The notes under the pieces were generated by a model. It was given only the letters and a program-made list of their open reading frames with translations, made no database searches and was not told the origin of the DNA. Of a stretch of 29,458 nt of DNA, positions 8,530 to 16,871 are shown piece after piece (within the stretch, counting starts at the first letter, position 1; every line of letters begins with the position of its first letter). The stretch covers positions 1 through 29,458 of the forward strand of contig JBGCED010000091.1 of the NCBI GenBank assembly GCA_045106055.1, written 5' to 3'. A program made the translations under genes and the position numbers. The stretch comes from JBGCED01 sp045106055. GTDB taxonomy: Bacteria; Pseudomonadota; Alphaproteobacteria; CBDDJK01.

Positions 8530-8552
8530 TTTGATATTTGATGCTGTATGTT
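8524..8552 (+). promoter_or_regulatory. Predicted promoter of the DHPS operon
   Basis: TTGCAT (8524-8529), 17-base spacer, TATGTT (8547-8552), leaving a leader of about 40 bases before the first gene. The -35 box lies inside operator O2, as expected for direct repression. Confidence 0.55.
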
Positions 8553-8596
8553 CATCATTATCGCATTCATCAACATATTAAGAGGAGGATTTTGAG

Positions 8597-8794
8597 ATGA
8601 AAGCTTCAATCAGCTATTTTCTGGTTCTTTCGGGGATATTCTTTCTTATTTTCTTTCTAAATGTTGTGATGGGGTCGCTTAAAATGCCAACATTCTTGCC
8701 CGATATCGCAGAAATGTTGCTTTTATTTGCCGCTTGTATCTTGTTTGTCATTGGCGTTTTAAGAATAGAGCGCGCACATAAATCATCAAAATAA
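8597..8794 (+). CDS. Small two-helix membrane protein, first gene of the DHPS operon
   Basis: 65 residues, preceded by a perfect AGGAGG (8583-8588) eight bases before the ATG, which makes it a convincing gene. Two hydrophobic segments are visible: ISYFLVLSGIFFLIFFLNVV (about 5-24) and the stretch EMLLLFAACILFVIGVL (about 39-55). A short positively charged tail, ERAHKSSK, follows. I do not recognise the family. It lies 48 bases before the TRAP binding-protein gene and behind the repressor-controlled promoter, so it is probably co-expressed with sulfonate uptake and could be a transporter-associated membrane peptide; that role is a guess. Confidence 0.75.
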   Translation: MKASISYFLVLSGIFFLIFFLNVVMGSLKMPTFLPDIAEMLLLFAACILFVIGVLRIERAHKSSK

Positions 8795-8842
8795 ATTATG
8801 TTAATTTATCGTTAAGTTTTAATCAAAAGGGAGAAAAAGTAA

Positions 8843-9997
8843 ATGTCCAATCATACCGATCATCAAGAAGTAAAATCAGCCGAACGCAGGAATTTTCTTG
8901 CCTTAACAGGCGCAGGCGCATTCACGGCTGCAATCGTTGCGGGTGCAGCTGGCACTTTATGGTCCAGCGATGCGGTTGCACAAACAGCAAATGAAGAGCG
9001 CGACAGGGAAAAAGCAGCGGATCATATTATGACCATTGCAACGGCTTATGTGCTTGGCGCATCACGCAGCTATCCAATTTTACAGCTTGATTTAAAGGAA
9101 AATATTCAAAACGCAACCAATGGTAAGGTCTATGTCAAGTTGGCGCCAGGCGGTCAATTAGGGGCCGGCGGTGCGTTGGTTCAAAAAGTGCAAGGCGGAA
9201 CAATTCAAGCCGCGCAGCATTCCTTGTCCAATTTTGCGCCTTTTGCACCCGCGATTGATCTGATCAATATGCCATATTTCTGCGGGGCGAATCAGCGCTT
9301 TGTGAATTTGGTAAATTCGGATGCGTGGAAAAATGAAGTTCACCCCAAGGTGGAAGCCAAAGGCTTTAAAGCCTTATTCTATGTGGTGATTGATCCGCGC
9401 GTTGTTGCGGTGCGTAAAGGCGGTGCGGGCGCGGTATTATCGCCATCCGATTTGGACGGGGTTAAATTCCGTGTGCCAGGTTCCAAGATGCTGCAACAAT
9501 ATTACCGTATGGTTGGCGCAAACCCAACGCCAGTTGCATGGGGCGAAACCCCATCAGCGATTAAGCAAGGGGTTGCGGATGCGCTTGATCCTTCGGTTGG
9601 CGCGCTTTATGTCTTTGGCTTCAAAGATATTTTAAGCCATGTGACCTTTACCCAAGCCGTGCCAGACAGTCAGATTTTCTCTTGTAATTTGGAATGGTAT
9701 AATTCGCTGCCCGCAGATGTTCAAGCGGGGATTGATTTTGCATCCGAAATTACCGCACAGCAGAATTTAGCCAAAGTGCCTGCCGCGCGCAATTATGCAA
9801 TGGCAGAGCTGCGAAAATCAGGCGTTGAGTTCCATTCATTAAGCGAATCACAGCTTGGCGAATGGCGCAATGCTGGCGGTTATCAGCGTTCTGAATGGGA
9901 TGCGTTTAAAACCGAGCTTGCAGGGTCAATGCAAACCTTTGCCCGCCTAGAAGAAGCGGCAAGCACAATGGGCAAATATTATGTCCATGATGCGTAA
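8843..9997 (+). CDS. dctP: TRAP transporter substrate-binding protein (DctP family), predicted DHPS-binding
   Basis: 384 residues. The N-terminus has a twin-arginine signal (ERRNFLALTGAGAF, about 15-28), a hydrophobic stretch and a likely cleavage near AVAQ (about 44-47), so it should be exported folded by Tat. The mature part is a DctP-type protein, with the conserved ligand-arginine region GVKFRVPGSKMLQQYYRMVG and the segment TPVAWGETPSAIKQGVADAL. Shine-Dalgarno AAGGGAG (8827-8833) lies nine bases before the start. It delivers the ligand to the DctQ-DctM membrane pair encoded next. Assignment to DHPS rests on the downstream catabolic genes (HpsKLM-type transporter), not on binding residues. 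Confidence 0.88.
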   Translation: MSNHTDHQEVKSAERRNFLALTGAGAFTAAIVAGAAGTLWSSDAVAQTANEERDREKAADHIMTIATAYVLGASRSYPILQLDLKENIQNATNGKVYVKLAPGGQLGAGGALVQKVQGGTIQAAQHSLSNFAPFAPAIDLINMPYFCGANQRFVNLVNSDAWKNEVHPKVEAKGFKALFYVVIDPRVVAVRKGGAGAVLSPSDLDGVKFRVPGSKMLQQYYRMVGANPTPVAWGETPSAIKQGVADALDPSVGALYVFGFKDILSHVTFTQAVPDSQIFSCNLEWYNSLPADVQAGIDFASEITAQQNLAKVPAARNYAMAELRKSGVEFHSLSESQLGEWRNAGGYQRSEWDAFKTELAGSMQTFARLEEAASTMGKYYVHDA

Positions 9998-10047
9998 GTT
10001 TTGATGTTTATGTAAGTTTATGTAAGTTAATGATTTGCTTTGCTGCT

Positions 10048-10098
10048 GCTGGTGCTTGGATTTTATTTCAAGGCCGGTGGCAGCAGGCAAGCACCACC
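10048..10098 (+). terminator. Intercistronic hairpin between the TRAP binding protein and DctQ
   Basis: GGTGCTTG (10051-10058) pairs perfectly with CAAGCACC (10088-10095), and the stem extends three bases outward with one mismatch. It sits in the 172-base gap after the binding-protein gene. There is no T-run, so it is more likely an mRNA-stabilising or partial-attenuation hairpin, giving more binding protein than membrane subunits, than a full terminator. Confidence 0.5.
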
Positions 10099-10169
10099 AC
10101 CTATCCTCAAAATCTTAAAAAATGCTGAAAAAGATTTCTGAAGGATGAAATTGTGAAAGATTAAGCGGG

Positions 10170-10685
10170 ATGAAAGACTTATTCAATAAGGTTGAAAAGA
10201 ATTTTGAGCGTTGGGCGCTGCTGATTTTTTATACAATGCTGGTGGTCACCATGTCGGTGGAGGTCATCAGGCGTGAATTATTTTCCTATTCTTCGGTGTG
10301 GGGAGAGGAGATGGTGCGCTATTCCTTCATTTACCTTGCTTGGATCGGGGCTGCTGCTGCGGTGCGTGATCGCGCCCATATTCGGATTGATGTCTTGTTT
10401 CATTATGTGCCGCCGCGTGTAAAATCGCTTTTATATATATTTGGCGATTTGGTCATGGGATTTGTTGCTGTTTTTGCCCTGATTTGGTCGTTTGAAACCG
10501 TATTGGTTGCATGGAAATTTCAATCGGTAAGTCACGGGTTGCGTGTTCCAATGGTTTGGTTTTTGATGGCAGTGCCAGTTGGCTTTGCCTTGATGATGCT
10601 GCGCTTATTTCAATCTTTGAAGCGCGATATTGCTGATTTGCGTGCGGGCAAGCCCGTGAATGAAGGTCAGCAATTATTTGATTAG
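10170..10685 (+). CDS. dctQ: TRAP transporter small membrane subunit (DctQ family)
   Basis: 171 residues with four predicted transmembrane helices, the usual size for DctQ. The family signature SVWGEEMVRYSFIYLAWIGA, followed by AAAVRDRAHIRIDVL, is present near residues 42-75. It forms the membrane complex with DctM. The ribosome site is weak (GCGGG right next to the ATG), which together with the upstream hairpin suggests lower translation than the binding protein. The gap to dctM is 89 bases, whereas in many TRAP operons these genes overlap or are fused. Confidence 0.88.
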   Translation: MKDLFNKVEKNFERWALLIFYTMLVVTMSVEVIRRELFSYSSVWGEEMVRYSFIYLAWIGAAAAVRDRAHIRIDVLFHYVPPRVKSLLYIFGDLVMGFVAVFALIWSFETVLVAWKFQSVSHGLRVPMVWFLMAVPVGFALMMLRLFQSLKRDIADLRAGKPVNEGQQLFD

Positions 10686-10774
10686 ATGATTGTTTGATTC
10701 GTTAGTAATTTGATTAACGCGGATTAATATCTGTTTCTGTAAGAAAATAAATTACCACAAAAGCGAGAAATATT

Positions 10775-12106
10775 ATGCTTTGGCAAAATTTGCAACAACA
10801 AGCCGTTGAGCTTGGCTGGGATTTTTACGGCCCTGTATTATTCTTTGTGCTGTTATGTGCCTTGGGCGCACCCGTTTGGGCATCAATTGGGGTAACTTCC
10901 ATTCTAATGCTGATTTGGTCGGATGTGCTGCCTTTATCCTTGCTTGGGGAATCCTTATTTGATGGGATTGATGCTTTTGCCCTAACCGCTGTTCCTTTGT
11001 TTATTTTAACGGGGGATGTGCTGGTGCGCACGGGGCTTAGCCGTAAATTTTTGGATGTTGCCGAAGCCTTAACCTGCTGGACAAAGGGCGGGTTTGGGTC
11101 TGCAACGGTGCTGGTTTGCGGGATGTTTTCTGCAATTTCTGGATCGGATGCGGCGGGGGCTGCTGCGGTGGGGCGCATGACCATTAGCCGTTTGGTGGAA
11201 TCAGGTTATCCCAAGCCTTATGCTTGCGCATTGGTTGCTGCAGGGGCGTGTACAGGGATTTTAATCCCGCCATCCATTGCCTATATCATTATTGGGCTTG
11301 TGCTGGGCATATCGGCATCCACCCTGTTTCAAGCCGCGCTTATTCCAGGGGTTTTGATCTTAACTTCGATTTTAATCACCAATATTGTGGTTAATCGGAT
11401 CTATGCCTATGAAAATGGCGGGGCGATCAGTGCTGGCGAATGGTTTGGAAATTTCATCACTTCGTTAAAGCGGGGCTGGTATGCATTTATCATTCCAGGC
11501 ATTATTTTTTATGGCATTTTTTCGGGTCGCCTAACCCCCACAGAAGCGGGCGCAGTTGCCGTGATCGTTACCATCATTATGGGTTTTATGCTTAAAACCC
11601 TTAAATTTTCGGATTTTCCAGCGATGCTGGAAAGCTCGGCGCGGGTGAATGGCGTTATTTTGCCGATCATTGCCTTATCTTTGCCACTTGCGCAGACTTT
11701 GGCGGCAATGGGTGTTCCGCAAGGATTTGTGTTTGCGGTCACTTCTTTGACTGAAAATCCCTATATCTTAATTTTATTGATGATTGGGATATTGATCGCG
11801 GCGGGCTGTGTGATGGAAACCACGCCCAATATTGTGATCCTAGCGCCTTTGCTTAAACCGCTTGCCGATGAAATTGGCATGAATGAAATTCAATTTTGCA
11901 TTATGATGATTACCTCGCTTGGGGTTGGGTTCATTACGCCGCCGCTTGGGCTTAATTTATTTGTTGTGTCTGGGTTAACGGGGGAATCGATTCTAAAGAT
12001 TGCCGCTAAGGCTGTGCCATTCGTGTTTTTTATGCTGCTTGTGGTGTTGTTAATTGCGTATTACCCGCCCTTATCCACAAGTTTATTGCCTGATATTTAT
12101 AAATAG
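10775..12106 (+). CDS. dctM: TRAP transporter large membrane subunit (DctM family)
   Basis: 443 residues, about 12 transmembrane segments, the normal length for DctM. It catalyses sodium-driven import. Typical segments are FALTAVPLFILTGDVLVRTG, the stretch FSAISGSDAAGAAAVGRMTI, the loop CTGILIPPSIAYIIIGLV (a helix-breaking proline loop), and near the C-terminus ITSLGVGFITPPLGLNLFVV. The stop codon overlaps the Shine-Dalgarno of hpsN (AGGAGA 12105-12110), which indicates tight co-translation with the catabolic genes. Confidence 0.9.
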   Translation: MLWQNLQQQAVELGWDFYGPVLFFVLLCALGAPVWASIGVTSILMLIWSDVLPLSLLGESLFDGIDAFALTAVPLFILTGDVLVRTGLSRKFLDVAEALTCWTKGGFGSATVLVCGMFSAISGSDAAGAAAVGRMTISRLVESGYPKPYACALVAAGACTGILIPPSIAYIIIGLVLGISASTLFQAALIPGVLILTSILITNIVVNRIYAYENGGAISAGEWFGNFITSLKRGWYAFIIPGIIFYGIFSGRLTPTEAGAVAVIVTIIMGFMLKTLKFSDFPAMLESSARVNGVILPIIALSLPLAQTLAAMGVPQGFVFAVTSLTENPYILILLMIGILIAAGCVMETTPNIVILAPLLKPLADEIGMNEIQFCIMMITSLGVGFITPPLGLNLFVVSGLTGESILKIAAKAVPFVFFMLLVVLLIAYYPPLSTSLLPDIYK

Positions 12107-12119
12107 GAGACCCATATTG

Positions 12120-13427
12120 ATGACAAGAGAATATCTAAAGAAAGCCACCAAAACTTCAACCAGCGATGTTGGGGATGTGCGCGAGACGGTTCAAACAATT
12201 TTAAATGAAATTGAAGCTGGGGGCGAGGAAACGGCAACCAAATATGCCCATCAATTTGATAAATATATGGGCAATATTCTGCTTACCCGCGAAGAAATTG
12301 AGGCTGCAAGCGCAAAAGTGCCGCAAAAATTAAAGGATGATATTCGCTTTGCCCATGATAATGTGAAACGCTTTGCCGAAGCGCAAATGGATACTTTGAC
12401 CAATATTGAAACTGAAATTGTGCCTGGCTTGATTGCAGGTCAAAAAAGCATTCCGTGTCAATCGGCGGGCTGTTATGTGCCTGGTGGGCGTTATTCGCAT
12501 GTGGCATCTGCGATTATGACGGTAACGACGGCAAAGGTTGCGGGCTGTAAGCAGATTGCGGTATGTTCCCCCCCGCGCCCTGAAATTGGCATTAATCCAG
12601 CGATTGTCTATACGGCGGATATTTGCGGCGCGGATCATATTTTGGCGATGGGCGGGGTGCAAGGCATTGCATCCATGGCATTTGGGCTGTTTGGCGTGCA
12701 AAAATCGGATATTTTGGTGGGGCCTGGCAATCAATTTGTTGCAGAAGCCAAGCGGATTTTATTTGGCAGGGTTGGGATTGATATGTTTGCAGGACCAACC
12801 GACAGCTTGATTTTAGCGGATAAAACCGCTGATCCAGACATTGTTGCTGCCGATTTGGTGGGGCAGGCGGAACATGGCTATAATTCGCCTGTATGGCTGG
12901 TGACCGATGATAAGGCTTTGGCTGAACAAGTGATGAAGCTTGTGCCGCAGCATATTAACAGTCTGCCCGAACCTAATAAATCCAATGCAGATGCCGCATG
13001 GCGCGATTATGCCGAGGTGATTTTATGCAGCGATCGCGAAATTATGGCGCAAACTTCTGATGAATATGCGCCCGAACATTTAACCGTGCAAGCGGATGAT
13101 TTGGATTGGTGGCTTAAACGCCTAAATTGCTATGGCTCTTTATTTCTTGGCGAAGAAACAACGGTTGCCTTTGGTGATAAAGCATCAGGGACTAATCATG
13201 TGTTGCCAACATCGGGGGCAGCAAAATATACGGGCGGGCTATCGGTGCATAAATATATGAAAATCGTGACATGGCAGCGCGCAACCCGCGAAGGCGCAAA
13301 ACCGATTGCCGAGGCAACGGCGCGCATCTCAAGGCTTGAAGGCATGGAAGGGCATGCACGCACAGCGGATATTCGCCTTAAAAAATACTTCCCTGATGAA
13401 GAATTTGATCTGGTTGGATCAAAATAA
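12120..13427 (+). CDS. hpsN: Sulfopropanediol 3-dehydrogenase, histidinol-dehydrogenase superfamily
   Basis: 435 residues from ATG 12120. The open frame extends 22 codons upstream inside dctM, but AGGAGA at 12105-12110 fixes this start. HpsN oxidises (R)-DHPS to (R)-sulfolactate with NAD in two steps. The zinc and catalytic residues of histidinol dehydrogenase are kept: Q249 and H252 in GQAEHG, E319-H320 in EYAPEH, D353 in GDKASGTNHVLPT, and H412 in LEGMEGHA. The C-terminal region GGLSVHKYMKIVTW differs from true HisD, and the gene sits in a sulfonate operon instead of a his operon, so histidine biosynthesis is unlikely. Confidence 0.85.
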   Translation: MTREYLKKATKTSTSDVGDVRETVQTILNEIEAGGEETATKYAHQFDKYMGNILLTREEIEAASAKVPQKLKDDIRFAHDNVKRFAEAQMDTLTNIETEIVPGLIAGQKSIPCQSAGCYVPGGRYSHVASAIMTVTTAKVAGCKQIAVCSPPRPEIGINPAIVYTADICGADHILAMGGVQGIASMAFGLFGVQKSDILVGPGNQFVAEAKRILFGRVGIDMFAGPTDSLILADKTADPDIVAADLVGQAEHGYNSPVWLVTDDKALAEQVMKLVPQHINSLPEPNKSNADAAWRDYAEVILCSDREIMAQTSDEYAPEHLTVQADDLDWWLKRLNCYGSLFLGEETTVAFGDKASGTNHVLPTSGAAKYTGGLSVHKYMKIVTWQRATREGAKPIAEATARISRLEGMEGHARTADIRLKKYFPDEEFDLVGSK

Positions 13428-13440
13428 AAAGAGATCAATG

Positions 13441-14190
13441 ATGGAATTATTTGACATATCAGGTAAAATTGCTTTGGTCACGGGCGCAAGCAGCGGGCTG
13501 GGGCGCATGGTCGCAACGACTTTGGCGCAATCAGGGGCGCAAGTGGTTGGACTTGCCCGCCGCGCAGATGCGCTTGAAGATTGGGCAAATGAAACACAAG
13601 GCGATACCGCCATTTTGGCAGCCGACCTAAGCGATCGTGATTCGATTCCAGCAATTGCCGCCAGCGCGGCTGAGTTTTTCGGTGCGCCTGATATTTTAAT
13701 CAATGCAGCAGGGATCAATAAACGCGAATCTGCGGATGAGGTCACGCAATCAGGCTGGGATGTTACCTTATTGCTTAATTTAACCATACCCTTTTTTCTT
13801 GCACAAGCACTTGTTCCCGCGATGAAGATCAAAAAATGGGGACGCATTGTCAATTTTGCTTCCCTGCAATCGCGGCGCGCCTTTCCAAGCGGCATTGCTT
13901 ATGGCGCATCAAAGGGCGGGGTTGAACAAATGACGCGCGCCATGGCGGAAGCTTGGTCAAAGGATGGCATTATGGCAAATGCGCTTGCCCCTGGTTTTTT
14001 CCCAACCCAGCTTACCAAGGCGGTATTTGATGATGATGCGCGCAGCAATGCAAATGCGCAGCAAACTTGTATTGGCAGAAATGGGGCATTATCTGACATT
14101 AATGGACCATTATTGTTTTTATGTTCCAATGCGGCATCTTATGTCACGGGGCAGACCCTGTTTGTAGATGGAGGATTTACAGCAAAATGA
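13441..14190 (+). CDS. hpsO: Short-chain dehydrogenase, predicted DHPS 2-dehydrogenase
   Basis: 249 residues from ATG 13441; an adjacent ATG at 13438 is equally in frame, but AGAGA (13430-13434) is better spaced for 13441. Classical SDR layout: cofactor loop TGASSGLG (14-21), NAAG (88-91), Asn113, Ser141 or Ser144, and the YxxxK pair Y154-K158. C-terminus GQTLFVDGGFTAK is usual. With its neighbour it should interconvert the DHPS enantiomers through the 2-keto compound so that HpsN can use both. The hpsO label follows gene order after hpsN; which of the two dehydrogenases is O and which is P is my recollection and should be treated as provisional. It also resembles gluconate 5-dehydrogenases. 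Confidence 0.7.
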   Translation: MELFDISGKIALVTGASSGLGRMVATTLAQSGAQVVGLARRADALEDWANETQGDTAILAADLSDRDSIPAIAASAAEFFGAPDILINAAGINKRESADEVTQSGWDVTLLLNLTIPFFLAQALVPAMKIKKWGRIVNFASLQSRRAFPSGIAYGASKGGVEQMTRAMAEAWSKDGIMANALAPGFFPTQLTKAVFDDDARSNANAQQTCIGRNGALSDINGPLLFLCSNAASYVTGQTLFVDGGFTAK

Positions 14191-15182
14191 AAGCATTGAT
14201 CTATCAAGGGCCAAAAGAAATTGCCTATAAGGATGTGCCTGAACCTGTTGTTGAACAAGGCGATGCGCTGATTAAAATTGACGCAGTCGGGATTTGCGGG
14301 TCGGATATGCATGCCTATTTGGGGCATGATGAACGCCGCCCCGCCCCCTTGATTTTGGGGCATGAAGCAGCTGGCACTGTTATTGAGGGAAAATATAAGG
14401 GGCAGAATGTGGCGATTAACCCGCTTGTTACTTGCGGCATTTGCGAATCTTGCCTTGATGGTGCGCCCAACCTTTGTGCATCGCGGCAAATTATCAGCAT
14501 GGCACCGCGCCAAGGGGCATTTGGCGAATATTTGGCGATTCCTGAACGCAATTTGATCCTTGCACCCGCAGGGATGGAAGCATCCAAGGTCGCGCTGGCT
14601 GAACCTGTGGCAACGGGCTATCACGCAGTATTCTTGGCACATAAGCATGCGCGCCGCCCGCTTGCCGAAGCCCGCGCGCTGGTGTTTGGTGCGGGTGCGG
14701 TCGGATTGTCTGCGGCTTTGGTGTTAAAAGCATATGGCTGTTATGATATTACGATTGCGGAAACCAATGCGGGGCGGCTTGAAACCGCATCACAAGCAGG
14801 GTTTGACCAGCAGCATAATCCTTTAAATGATCCAAGCTTGAACCCAAGCAGTTTTGACATTATCATTGACGCGGTTGGGGCAAAGGCAACGCGCATTGCC
14901 GCATCCGCTGCGGTAAAACCAGGCGGGGTCATCGTCCATGTGGGCTTGCTTGATGGCGCTGATGGGCTTGACATTCGCCGCATTACCTTGCAAGAAATCG
15001 CCTTTATTGGATGCTATACTTATTCCATGGTGGATTTTAAAGCCGCGCTAAATGCCCTGCATTCGGGCGCGCTGGGTGCGCTTGATTGGTATGAAGAGCG
15101 CCCCCTATCACAAGGCGGGCAAGCCTTTGATGATTTGTTAAACGCCCGCAGCAAAGCTGCAAAAATTATTTTAAAACCATAA
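14187..15182 (+). CDS. hpsP: Zinc-dependent medium-chain alcohol dehydrogenase, predicted DHPS 2-dehydrogenase
   Basis: 331 residues. The start overlaps the preceding stop as ATGA (14187-14190), with GGAGG at 14170-14174. Catalytic zinc ligands C37 (GICGSD), H59 and E60 (GHEAAG) are present, as are the four structural-zinc cysteines C83, C86, C89 and C97, and the Rossmann motif FGAGAVGL near residue 167. The protein belongs to the sorbitol/L-idonate/threonine dehydrogenase group. In this operon it is expected to oxidise one DHPS enantiomer at C2, paired with the SDR. The symbol is by gene order only. Confidence 0.72.
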   Translation: MKALIYQGPKEIAYKDVPEPVVEQGDALIKIDAVGICGSDMHAYLGHDERRPAPLILGHEAAGTVIEGKYKGQNVAINPLVTCGICESCLDGAPNLCASRQIISMAPRQGAFGEYLAIPERNLILAPAGMEASKVALAEPVATGYHAVFLAHKHARRPLAEARALVFGAGAVGLSAALVLKAYGCYDITIAETNAGRLETASQAGFDQQHNPLNDPSLNPSSFDIIIDAVGAKATRIAASAAVKPGGVIVHVGLLDGADGLDIRRITLQEIAFIGCYTYSMVDFKAALNALHSGALGALDWYEERPLSQGGQAFDDLLNARSKAAKIILKP

Positions 15183-15211
15183 TACAACATATTGAAAGGA
15201 GTTGTAATTAC

Positions 15212-15499
15212 ATGAGTGCACCTGATTTTTTAATCCATGATGATACCGATACGGTCGGGGTCATTGTGGTTGAGGGTATTGAGGCTGGGCAGGAACTGCG
15301 CGGACTTTATATGCATAATAATCAAACCATTATGATTAAGGCCTTGGATCCTATTCCGCTGGGGCATAAGATCGCACTGGGCGATATTAAAATGGGCGAT
15401 ACCATTATCAAATATGACAATGATATTGGAAAAGCCATTGCAGACATCGCCAAGGGCGGTCATGCACATGTTCAAAATGTAAAAACAAAAAGGTGGTAA
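15212..15499 (+). CDS. suyA: (R)-sulfolactate sulfo-lyase, small subunit
   Basis: 95 residues. It is the SAF-domain subunit of the UxaA/altronate dehydratase superfamily. An N-terminal HDDTDTVGVIVVEGIEAGQ (9-27) and the C-terminal GGHAHVQNVKTKRW (82-95) match the small-subunit signature. Together with SuyB it splits (R)-sulfolactate into pyruvate and sulfite. AAAGGAG (15195-15201) lies 10 bases before the ATG. Its separate small subunit plus a roughly 389-residue large subunit is the SuyAB arrangement; fused altronate or galactarate dehydratases are near 500 residues. Confidence 0.85.
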   Translation: MSAPDFLIHDDTDTVGVIVVEGIEAGQELRGLYMHNNQTIMIKALDPIPLGHKIALGDIKMGDTIIKYDNDIGKAIADIAKGGHAHVQNVKTKRW

Positions 15500-15500
15500 A

Positions 15501-16670
15501 ATGACAAAGCATAGTTTTTTTGGGTATCGTCGTGAAAATGGGCGTGTTGGCGTTCGTAATCATGTGATTTTATTGCCACTTGATGATTTATCAAATGCCG
15601 CTTGCGAGGCGGTTGCGCATAATATTAAGGGCTGTATGGCGCTTCCACATCATTATGGGCGCTTGCAATTTGGCGAAGATTTGGAACTTCACTTTCGCAC
15701 TTTGATCGGCACAGGATCAAATCCAAATGTTGCCGCCGTGATTGTGATTGGCATTGAACCCGTATGGACGGGGCGCGTTGTGGATGGCATTAAGAAAACA
15801 GGCAAACCCGTTACAGGGCTTGCGATTGAACAAAATGGTGATCATAACACGATTGCAGCAGCATCCAGAATTGCCAAGGAATATGTTCAATGGGCAAGTG
15901 AAAAATCGCGCGAAGAATGTGATGTTGGCGAATTATGGGTTGCCACCAAATGCGGGGAATCCGACACAACTTCAGGGCTTGCTGCAAATCCAACGGTTGG
16001 GAATTTAATTGATAAATTCGATGCCCAAGGGGCAACCACTTGCTTTGGCGAAACTTCGGAATTAACGGGCTGCGAGAAAATTTGCGCAACCCGCGCCGCA
16101 GACGAGGCAACCGCCAAGAAATTCATGGATACATGGCAAGCCTATATGGATGAAGTGATTGAGCCAAATAAAACATCCGATCTTTCTGACAGCCAGCCGA
16201 CTAAGGGCAATATTGAGGGCGGACTTACCACGATTGAAGAAAAAGCCTTTGGCAATTATCAGAAAATCGGTAAGAAAACCAAATTTATTGATGTGTTAAA
16301 ACCCGCAGAAGCCCCTGAAAAAGGGCCAGGGCTTTACTTTATGGATACATCATCAGCAGCAGCAGAATGTAATACGCTGCAAGCTGCGGCTGGTTTTGCC
16401 GTTCATTTATTCCCTACGGGTCAAGGCAATATTATCGGCAATCCGATTATGCCTGTGATTAAATTAACCGCAAATCCACGCACCGTACGCACCATGAGCG
16501 AACATGTGGACACAGATGTTTCTGGCATTTTGCGCGGTGAGCTTAATCTTGATCAAGCAGGGGATAAGCTGATTGATATGGTTATTCGCACATCAAATGG
16601 GCGCTTAACATCAGCTGAAGCCCTTGGTCACCGCGAATTTGTGATGACCAAGCTTTACCGCAGTGCTTAA
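15501..16670 (+). CDS. suyB: (R)-sulfolactate sulfo-lyase, large subunit
   Basis: 389 residues, matching the known SuyB size (about 42 kDa). Superfamily signatures are FFGYRRENGRVGVRNHVIL (6-24), KCGESDTTSGLAANPTVG (about 150-167), and near the C-terminus HLFPTGQGNIIGNPIMPVIK with conserved metal or cofactor-contact residues. The gene starts one base after the suyA stop; AGGTGG (15491-15496) inside the end of suyA serves as ribosome site. It is the last gene of the operon and releases sulfite, which must then be oxidised or exported; no sulfite dehydrogenase gene is in the window. Confidence 0.88.
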   Translation: MTKHSFFGYRRENGRVGVRNHVILLPLDDLSNAACEAVAHNIKGCMALPHHYGRLQFGEDLELHFRTLIGTGSNPNVAAVIVIGIEPVWTGRVVDGIKKTGKPVTGLAIEQNGDHNTIAAASRIAKEYVQWASEKSREECDVGELWVATKCGESDTTSGLAANPTVGNLIDKFDAQGATTCFGETSELTGCEKICATRAADEATAKKFMDTWQAYMDEVIEPNKTSDLSDSQPTKGNIEGGLTTIEEKAFGNYQKIGKKTKFIDVLKPAEAPEKGPGLYFMDTSSAAAECNTLQAAAGFAVHLFPTGQGNIIGNPIMPVIKLTANPRTVRTMSEHVDTDVSGILRGELNLDQAGDKLIDMVIRTSNGRLTSAEALGHREFVMTKLYRSA

Positions 16671-16678
16671 TTTGTTAT

Positions 16679-16710
16679 TTTCCTCCCTCTTTACTTAAAG
16701 GGGGAGGAAA
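16679..16710 (+). terminator. Strong hairpin at the end of the DHPS operon
   Basis: TTTCCTCCCTCTTT (16679-16692), loop ACTT, AAAGGGGGAGGAAA (16697-16710): a 14-base stem with one G-U pair, nine bases after the suyB stop. The stem ends are A/T-rich on both sides but no long T-run follows directly, so termination strength is a guess. Confidence 0.7.
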
Positions 16711-16744
16711 CATAATGCCGCGTGAGTTTTAAAAAAAACCAGAA

Positions 16745-16765
16745 GCCCACAAGCGTGGGCCGCCG
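16745..16765 (+). repeat. Double-hairpin repeat, partial copy 2 (first stem only)
   Basis: GCCCAC (16745-16750), loop AAGC, GTGGGC (16755-16760), then CCGCCG, after which the match stops. The first stem is the same as in the full copy 112 bases downstream. Confidence 0.7.
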
Positions 16766-16871
16766 TTTTAATAGTTTTTTAAACGCATTTTTAAACGCAA
16801 AACCGGTTTCCACTTTTACTAAAATGCTTCCGGCGAAACCCTAACGACTCTTGAGTCACAAACAACCACAC

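Noticed and set aside
8318..8581. 87-codon plus-strand frame across the repressor start and the operator region
   Set aside because: It is antisense to the helix-turn-helix coding sequence and runs through both operators and the promoters; it is a shadow frame.
12120..13427. Histidinol dehydrogenase for histidine biosynthesis
   Set aside because: The catalytic residues fit, but the gene lies in a sulfonate operon with suyAB and the C-terminal substrate region differs, so HpsN is the better call.
15212..16670. Altronate or galactarate dehydratase (UxaA/GarD)
   Set aside because: The superfamily is right, but the separate small and 389-residue large subunits and the HpsN/TRAP context match sulfolactate sulfo-lyase.
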